Origin: Bacteroidota bacterium
GTDB taxonomy: Bacteria > Bacteroidota > Bacteroidia > Flavobacteriales > Weeksellaceae
Direction of reading: 5' to 3'
Length of the DNA stretch: 11,250 bases
NCBI GenBank assembly: GCA_018266965.1
Contig: JAFDZJ010000446.1
Location: 1 to 11,250 of the forward strand
The notes under the pieces were generated by a model. The model saw only the letters and a list, made by a program, of their open reading frames with translations, searched no databases and was not told where the DNA came from. The translations under genes were made by a program, and so were the position numbers. Positions 7,973 to 11,250 of this stretch are shown piece by piece. Each line of letters begins with the position of its first letter. Position 1 is the first letter of the stretch.

Positions 7973-8010
7973 CCATTAATAATTAACAATTGATAATTTA
8001 CTATTAACCA
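7954..8010 (+). repeat. AT-rich repeat cluster R3 between the rhuM remnant and yhcG
   Basis: A forward run of units (ATTAACCATTAATA twice, then ATTAACAATTGATAATTTA and CTATTAACCA). It supplies the stop of the RhuM stub. The unit appears to continue over the YhcG start, because ATGATAATTAAG resembles the repeat's TTGATAATTAA end. This is the cluster most clearly linked to loss of a gene part. Confidence 0.75.
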
Positions 8011-9024
8011 ATGATAATTAAGCAAGAACTCATACAACAAATACAAACCATCATTGCTAATGCAAAAGAAAAAGCAATCCGTTCGGTGGATACCGAAAGG
8101 GTGCTAATGTATTGGCAAATTGGAAAAGTGATTTTTGAAGAAGAGCAAGAAGGAAAGGATAGGGCAGATTATGGAAAATACCTTATCAAATCTATTTCCG
8201 AAACCTTCCAACCTGAATTTGGAACAGGTTTTTCCATAAGGCAGTTAGAAATGAACAGGCAGTTTTACAAAACTTTTCCAATTACGAACGCACTGCGTTC
8301 GCAATTCAGTTGGACACACTACCGAACCCTTATACGCATTGAAAATCAAGATAAGAGAGAGTTTTACATAGCCGAAACCACCAAAAACAACTGGTCAGCA
8401 AGGCAATTAGAAAGACAGATAAACAGTCAATTGTTTGAACGCCTCTTGTTAAGCAACGATGTAAAAGATGTATTGAAGGTGGCTCGTGAAGAAAAACTGC
8501 CTACCGATGCCAAAGAAATTATTAAAGACCCAATGGTGTTGGAATTCTTAGGATTAAAAAGGGAGGCTGCCTATTACGAAAAAGATTTAGAAACTGCAAT
8601 TATCACACACCTGCAAGATTTTATTTTAGAGTTGGGCAATGGTTTTGCATTTGTAGCAAGGCAAAAACGCATTCACATTGATGGCGATGAATTTTTTATT
8701 GACCTTGTTTTCTTCAATCGCCTTTTGCAGTGCTTTGTTTTGATAGAAATAAAAACCACCAAACTTACTCATCAGGATATTGGGCAATTGCAGATGTATG
8801 TAAACTATTATGACCGCTTTGAAAAACAGGAATTTGAAAACCCAACCATCGGCATTTTATTATGCACCGATAAAAACGATGCCGTAGTAAAAATTACATT
8901 ACCCGAAAATAACAACACCATCATAGCCAGCAAATACCAACTCTATTTACCTACTGAACAGCAATTGATTGATGAAATAAAAAAGGAAATAGAAAAATTA
9001 GATAACACAGAAACCAATGGTTAA
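8011..9024 (+). CDS. YhcG-type PD-(D/E)XK nuclease family protein (DUF1016)
   Basis: This 337-residue protein has the two-part DUF1016/YhcG layout. The N-terminal half is helical and carries the signatures VLMYWQIGKVI, GYGxGFS-like GTGFSIRQLEMNRQFY and SQFSWTHYRTL. The C-terminal half has a PD-(D/E)XK nuclease core: FFIDLVFFN with Asp231 and VLIEIKT with Glu246 and Lys248, then the helix HQDIGQLQMYVNYYD. All three catalytic-type residues are present, so it could be an active nuclease. Such proteins often sit in or beside R-M loci and mobile regions; their exact role is unclear, though DNA cleavage, repair or recombination functions have been suggested. It is separated from the R-M core by the RhuM remnant and repeat R3. 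Its first residues (MII) seem to come from repeat sequence. The stop lies in repeat R4. Confidence 0.85.
   Translation: MIIKQELIQQIQTIIANAKEKAIRSVDTERVLMYWQIGKVIFEEEQEGKDRADYGKYLIKSISETFQPEFGTGFSIRQLEMNRQFYKTFPITNALRSQFSWTHYRTLIRIENQDKREFYIAETTKNNWSARQLERQINSQLFERLLLSNDVKDVLKVAREEKLPTDAKEIIKDPMVLEFLGLKREAAYYEKDLETAIITHLQDFILELGNGFAFVARQKRIHIDGDEFFIDLVFFNRLLQCFVLIEIKTTKLTHQDIGQLQMYVNYYDRFEKQEFENPTIGILLCTDKNDAVVKITLPENNNTIIASKYQLYLPTEQQLIDEIKKEIEKLDNTETNG
8285..8301 (+). repeat. GC-rich palindrome inside yhcG
   Basis: CGAACGCA, one base, TGCGTTCG: a perfect 8-base inverted repeat with a 1-base centre, unusually GC-rich for this DNA. It encodes the ALRSQ segment ahead of the conserved SWTHYR motif. 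It may be chance from a conserved protein motif or an in-frame palindromic repeat. Confidence 0.5.
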
Positions 9025-9048
9025 TTATAAAATTATTAATTGTTAATG
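9016..9048 (-). repeat. AT-rich repeat R4, inverted orientation, before four-helix-bundle copy 2
   Basis: AATGGTTAATTATAAAATTA followed by TTAATTGTTAATG. It holds the YhcG stop (9022-9024) and the ATG of the next gene (9046). The inner TTAATTGTTAATG (9036-9048) is the exact 13-base inverted partner of 9393-9405. Confidence 0.75.
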
Positions 9049-9405
9049 AAAGAGAATATCATAAAGAAAAAGAGTTTTGAATTTGCAATACGAATTGTAA
9101 AACTATTTCAGCATTTGCAGGCTGAAAAAAAAGAGTATATTTTATCAAAGCAATTTTTAAGAAGCGGCACATCTGTTGGGGCACTGGTAAGAGAAGCAGA
9201 ACATAGCGAAAGCAAAGCTGATTTCATACACAAATTAGCAATAGCACAAAAAGAAATTAACGAAACAATCTATTGGTTAGAACTAATGAATGCAACCGAA
9301 TACCTTACACAAAAGGAGTTTGAGAGCATTAATATAGATGCAGTTGAAATAATAAAATTGATAACATCAATAATTAAAACCACCAAATACAACATTAACA
9401 ATTAA
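9046..9405 (+). CDS. Four-helix-bundle protein (S23/IVP-like), copy 2
   Basis: At 119 residues this is a near-duplicate of the protein at 3974-4333, with 108 identical residues and mostly conservative changes (for example D12E, N19K, V32I, L37F). The conserved family elements LRSGTSVGA, REAEHSESKADF and KEINETIYWLEL are all kept, so it is presumably functional. I chose ATG 9046 over an in-frame TTG six bases earlier because it matches copy 1's start. The gene is bounded exactly by a perfect 13-base inverted repeat: the left arm ends at the start codon and the right arm ends with the stop codon. It ends 17 bases before attachment copy B, so it is the last gene of block 1. As for copy 1, no biochemical role can be assigned from sequence. 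Confidence 0.87.
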   Translation: MKENIIKKKSFEFAIRIVKLFQHLQAEKKEYILSKQFLRSGTSVGALVREAEHSESKADFIHKLAIAQKEINETIYWLELMNATEYLTQKEFESINIDAVEIIKLITSIIKTTKYNINN

Positions 9406-9425
9406 CCATTAACAACTAACAATTT
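9393..9425 (+). repeat. AT-rich repeat R5 running into attachment copy B
   Basis: CATTAACAATTAA (9393-9405) carries the stop of the four-helix-bundle gene and pairs with 9036-9048. It continues as CCATTAACAACTAACAATTT and overlaps the first three bases of the attachment repeat, so the repeat family stops exactly where block 1 ends. Confidence 0.75.
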
Positions 9426-9440
9426 GTATCGGAAAGTAAT
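9423..9440 (+). repeat. Attachment-site copy B, exact, between the two blocks
   Basis: Identical over 18 bases to the end of mnmE (149-166). It does not encode anything here. It separates the restriction block from the hip block and ends one base before the first hip operator. It could be the original right end of the 9.3-kb block, or the junction of two elements inserted in tandem. Confidence 0.8.
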
Positions 9441-9441
9441 C

Positions 9442-9498
9442 TACCCTTAAAGGTATAATTTCAATTGTTTTTACTATTTTTATACCCTAAAAGGTATA
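9442..9498 (+). promoter_or_regulatory. hip promoter region with two HipB operators
   Basis: Two matching inverted repeats precede hipB: TACC-CTTAAA-GGTA (9442-9455) and TATACC-CTAAAA-GGTATA (9481-9498). Both fit ACC-CTWAAA-GGTATAA, and their centres are 41 bases apart, close to four helical turns. E. coli HipB binds comparable TATCC-N8-GGATA sites, so these are very likely HipB operators. The right one ends three bases before the hipB ATG. The promoter should lie between them, but no element is clear. Confidence 0.75.
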
Positions 9499-9501
9499 AA
9501 A

Positions 9502-9702
9502 ATGAATAATTCCTTAGCTGAATTTGTAAAAGATAAACGAAAACAACTTAAACTCACACAACCTGAATTGGCTGAAAAAGCAGGTGTAGGGTTACGTTTT
9601 TTACGTGAATTGGAAAGTGGCAAAGAATCAGTAAGATTGGATAAAGTAAATCAAGTTTTAGCTTTATTTGGAGCAAAGGTTGGCGTAATAAAAAATGGAT
9701 AA
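9502..9702 (+). CDS. hipB: HipB-type XRE antitoxin and repressor
   Basis: This 66-residue protein is almost entirely one XRE helix-turn-helix: LAEFVKDKRKQLKLTQPELA, then EKAGVGLRFLRELESGK, then a short strand-like tail (VNQVLALFGAKVGVIKNG). This is the compact HipB form seen ahead of split HipA genes in Bacteroidota. It should bind the two inverted repeats upstream as a dimer and repress the three-gene operon, with help from its partners. In HipBST systems HipB alone is not the main kinase inhibitor; that role belongs to HipS. The next gene starts three bases after its stop. The assignment is strong from size, fold and neighbours. Confidence 0.88.
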   Translation: MNNSLAEFVKDKRKQLKLTQPELAEKAGVGLRFLRELESGKESVRLDKVNQVLALFGAKVGVIKNG

Positions 9703-9705
9703 AGT

Positions 9706-10026
9706 ATGAGAAAAGGAAACGTTTATTATAAAAATAATTTAGCAGGAATTATCGTTGAAAATGAAGATGGCTATACATTTCAGTATGATGATGATTTTTT
9801 AAATTCCACTTCTGTAAAACCTATTAGCCTAACATTACCCATTCAAAAACAACCTTATCAAAGCAAAATATTATTTCCTTTTTTTGATGGATTAATTCCA
9901 GAGGGTTGGTTGTTGAATATTGCTGTTGCCAACTGGAAGCTAAATGCAAGAGATAGGTTTGGCTTATTGCTAACCTTGTGTAATGACTGTATAGGTTGTG
10001 TTTCAATTAAAGTAATAGAAGAATGA
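9706..10026 (+). CDS. hipS: HipS-like protein: free-standing HipA N-terminal subdomain
   Basis: This 106-residue protein matches the N-terminal subdomain of HipA (Couple_hipA type): a YYKNNLAGIIVENEDGYTFQ beta region, PISLTLPI, then LFPFFDGLIPEGWLL and a DCIG segment near the end. It lacks any kinase motif. In single-chain HipA this piece is fused to the kinase; here it is a separate gene overlapping the kinase gene by four bases (ATGA), which favours coupled production. In the enteropathogenic E. coli HipBST system the equivalent HipS, about 100 residues long, is the antitoxin that blocks HipT, and a tryptophan is important for this. Trp68 in the PEGW motif is the obvious candidate here, though that match is from memory. 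Inhibition of the neighbour kinase is inferred. Confidence 0.82.
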   Translation: MRKGNVYYKNNLAGIIVENEDGYTFQYDDDFLNSTSVKPISLTLPIQKQPYQSKILFPFFDGLIPEGWLLNIAVANWKLNARDRFGLLLTLCNDCIGCVSIKVIEE

Positions 10027-10979
10027 AAGTGAATAAATGTTTATACTGTTATCAGTTACTAAATGAAGATGAACAAGACTTTCATCCATCTTGTGCTAAA
10101 AAAATGTTTGGTACAAAACAAGCACCCATCATTGATTTTAACTCAAAGCAATTAGAAGAATTAGCCAAGCAGATTGTTATCAAGAGTATTGCGGTTACTG
10201 GCGTTCAACCTAAACTATCATTAGAATTAGAAAAACACCCCGATAGCAATCGGTGCGAACGATCAAGGCTTACTATTGTAGGGTTGCATGGCAATTATAT
10301 TTTAAAGCCACCATCAACAGAATATAAAGAGCTACCACAGAATGAAGATGTAACAATGCACCTAGCAAGTTTAGTAAAAATAAAAACGGCTCAACATTGT
10401 TTAATACGTTTGCATTCAGGCGAACTGGCGTACATTACCAAACGCTTTGATAGGAATAAAAGGGATAAAATTGCAGTAGAAGATTTTTGTCAATTAACCG
10501 AAAATTTAACTGAGCATAAGTACAGAAGTTCAATAGAAAAAGTTGCAAAAGCAACGCAGCAATTCACCACCAATAAGGGTTTAGAAACCTTGCGCTTATT
10601 TGAGTTGGTATTATTTTGTTATTTAACCGGCAATGCAGATATGCACTTAAAGAACTTTGCTTTGCTTGAAAATAATTTAGGCGAATTTGAATTATCTCCT
10701 GCTTATGATTTACTAAGTACTGCTTTAGTAATAGCAGATGATAAAGAAGAATCAGCATTAACCATTAATGGGAAGAAGAACCGTTTGAAGAAAATAGATT
10801 TTGATGCTTTAGCAGCAAGTATGAACATTAACACAAAAGTTTTAGATAGCATTTATACGAAGTTTGAAAAAATATTACCGAACTGGATTGACTTTGTCAA
10901 ACTAAGTTTTTTATCAAAAGCAATGCAAAAAAAATATATAGAACTACTTCAATCTAAGCATCAAAATTTGTTTCAATAA
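10023..10979 (+). CDS. hipT: HipT-like HipA-family Ser/Thr kinase toxin
   Basis: This 318-residue protein is a HipA kinase core without the N-subdomain, close in size to E. coli HipT. A glycine-rich loop region reads SIAVTGVQPKLSL (55-67), followed by a YILKPPS strand. The catalytic segment GNADMHLKNF has Asp206, and PAYDLLS has Asp229; the 23-residue spacing equals that of D309 and D332 in E. coli HipA. The kinase is therefore probably active. HipA and HipT act by phosphorylating aminoacyl-tRNA synthetases (GltX and TrpS respectively), which stops translation; the target here is unknown. Extra features are an N-terminal CxxC...HxxC cluster (C6, C9, H21, C24) that may bind zinc, and an odd segment at 72-82 that coincides with a DNA palindrome. 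The stop falls about 100 bases before attachment copy C. Confidence 0.85.
   Translation: MKVNKCLYCYQLLNEDEQDFHPSCAKKMFGTKQAPIIDFNSKQLEELAKQIVIKSIAVTGVQPKLSLELEKHPDSNRCERSRLTIVGLHGNYILKPPSTEYKELPQNEDVTMHLASLVKIKTAQHCLIRLHSGELAYITKRFDRNKRDKIAVEDFCQLTENLTEHKYRSSIEKVAKATQQFTTNKGLETLRLFELVLFCYLTGNADMHLKNFALLENNLGEFELSPAYDLLSTALVIADDKEESALTINGKKNRLKKIDFDALAASMNINTKVLDSIYTKFEKILPNWIDFVKLSFLSKAMQKKYIELLQSKHQNLFQ
10240..10253 (+). repeat. Palindrome inside hipT
   Basis: CCGAT-AGCA-ATCGG, a 5-base stem with a 4-base loop, in a GC-rich patch. It lies within codons 72-82, which encode HPDSNRCERSR between two beta strands of the kinase where relatives, as I recall them, have a short turn. It may be a small in-frame palindromic repeat. 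Confidence 0.4.
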
Positions 10980-11000
10980 GGCCTTTCCCTTCCTTAAAAA

Positions 11001-11016
11001 GTGGATGATTATCCAC
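11001..11016 (+). terminator. Possible weak terminator hairpin after hipT
   Basis: GTGGAT-GATT-ATCCAC forms a perfect 6-base stem with a 4-base loop, 22 bases after the hipT stop. No T-run follows, so termination is uncertain; it could be a simple inverted repeat. Confidence 0.3.
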
Positions 11017-11075
11017 ATTGTGTCCATCTATTGACTTCAATATGCTGAAAATATTGATTTTATTAAATTTGTTGC

Positions 11076-11093
11076 ATTTTATCGGAAAGTAAA
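11076..11093 (+). repeat. Attachment-site copy C (attR-like), diverged
   Basis: ATTTTATCGGAAAGTAAA matches copies A and B at 15 of 18 positions, with TATCGGAAAGTAA (11080-11092) exact over 13. It lies in the non-coding gap between hipT and the minus-strand ORF and closes the hip block on the right. The mismatches fit an older or independent integration, or the natural difference between attB and attP. Confidence 0.65.
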
Positions 11094-11112
11094 TTGTATC
11101 TACATTGGTGCA

Positions 11113-11250
11113 TCACTCCTTCACATTCAAATACTTTTCATTCCTATCAAAAAGTTGATTCAAAAAATTGCTTATTGTTGAAAACTTCTTCAAGAAGTAT
11201 GTTACTATTAGCATGAGTATAAACAGTATTGTCAAAGACCATTCCTGTTG
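11113..11250 (-). CDS. Partial ORF, C-terminal end of a putative small membrane protein
   Basis: Reading the minus strand from the window edge, 45 codons are open to a TGA at 11113-11115. The peptide has a tryptophan followed by a clearly hydrophobic stretch, WSLTILFILMLIVTYF, then basic residues KK, as in a membrane helix with a cytoplasmic basic flank, and a polar tail ending KYLNVKE. I do not recognise the family. The gene faces mnmE and lies just outside attachment copy C, so it may be the ordinary chromosomal neighbour or part of a further accessory block. The start is outside the window, and a chance open frame is possible. Confidence 0.45.
   Translation of the reverse strand, partial: QQEWSLTILFILMLIVTYFLKKFSTISNFLNQLFDRNEKYLNVKE

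Noticed and set aside
9040..9405. TTG start at 9040 for four-helix-bundle copy 2
   Set aside because: The ATG at 9046 gives exactly the same length and N-terminus (MKENIIKKKSF) as copy 1; the extra two residues would come from repeat sequence.
3974..9405. Diversity-generating retroelement, because the four-helix-bundle proteins share the Avd fold
   Set aside because: No reverse transcriptase and no template/variable repeat pair is present; the two genes differ by scattered changes rather than adenine-directed ones in a defined region.
11184..11198. ACTTCTT-C-AAGAAGT inverted repeat
   Set aside because: It lies inside the minus-strand open frame (encoding the YFLKKF region), is of low complexity, and has no matching partner or regulatory context.
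1..11250. CRISPR array, tRNA or rRNA genes, complete insertion sequence
   Set aside because: I saw no regularly spaced repeats with unique spacers, no cloverleaf candidates near the attachment sites, and no transposase or integrase ORF in the window.

Overview
The window looks like a piece of a Bacteroidota chromosome. The DNA is AT-rich, genes start at ATG in A-rich contexts without Shine-Dalgarno sequences, a TAnnTTTG-type promoter element is visible, and the protein families (RhuM/YhcG partners, four-helix-bundle S23-like proteins, split HipA with a CxxC N-terminus) are typical of that phylum. I cannot name a genus from the sequence alone.

Layout. Positions 1-165 are the 3' end of mnmE (tRNA-modifying GTPase, ending FCIGK). 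The last 17 bases of that gene plus one more form an 18-bp sequence (TTTGTATCGGAAAGTAAT, 149-166) that recurs exactly at 9423-9440 and in diverged form at 11076-11093. I read these as attachment-site copies of an island integrated in the 3' end of mnmE, the same kind of target used by Salmonella genomic island 1. The copies divide the window into two blocks: about 9.3 kb of restriction/defence genes (167-9422) and a 1.6-kb toxin-antitoxin block (9441-11075). No integrase gene lies in the window. Right of the third copy a partial minus-strand ORF with one predicted membrane helix (11113-11250) probably belongs to the next region.

Block 1 holds, all on the + strand: a small XRE regulator with an inverted-repeat operator just upstream; a 1086-aa PLD-nuclease/SNF2-type helicase fusion overlapping it by one base; a four-helix-bundle protein; a 1119-aa Eco57I-type adenine-N6 methyltransferase; a truncated RhuM gene; a YhcG-type PD-(D/E)XK nuclease (DUF1016); and a second, 91% identical four-helix-bundle protein. 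The XRE-helicase-methyltransferase core is best read as an ATP-dependent restriction-modification system: the methyltransferase marks host DNA and the PLD-helicase attacks unmodified DNA.

Nearly every boundary in block 1 consists of short AT-rich repeats related to ATTAACCATTAACAATTGATAATTAA, in both orientations. They supply the stop codons of five ORFs and lie at or over the starts of three. Both four-helix-bundle genes are bracketed by inverted copies, and the RhuM gene breaks off where such a repeat begins. The repeats look like the joints by which the modules were assembled.

Block 2 is a three-gene hip locus, hipB-hipS-hipT: an XRE antitoxin, a free-standing HipA N-subdomain, and a HipA kinase core with both catalytic aspartates. 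Two matching operators (ACC-N6-GGTATAA) precede hipB. The layout matches the tripartite HipBST type of toxin-antitoxin system rather than classical HipBA.
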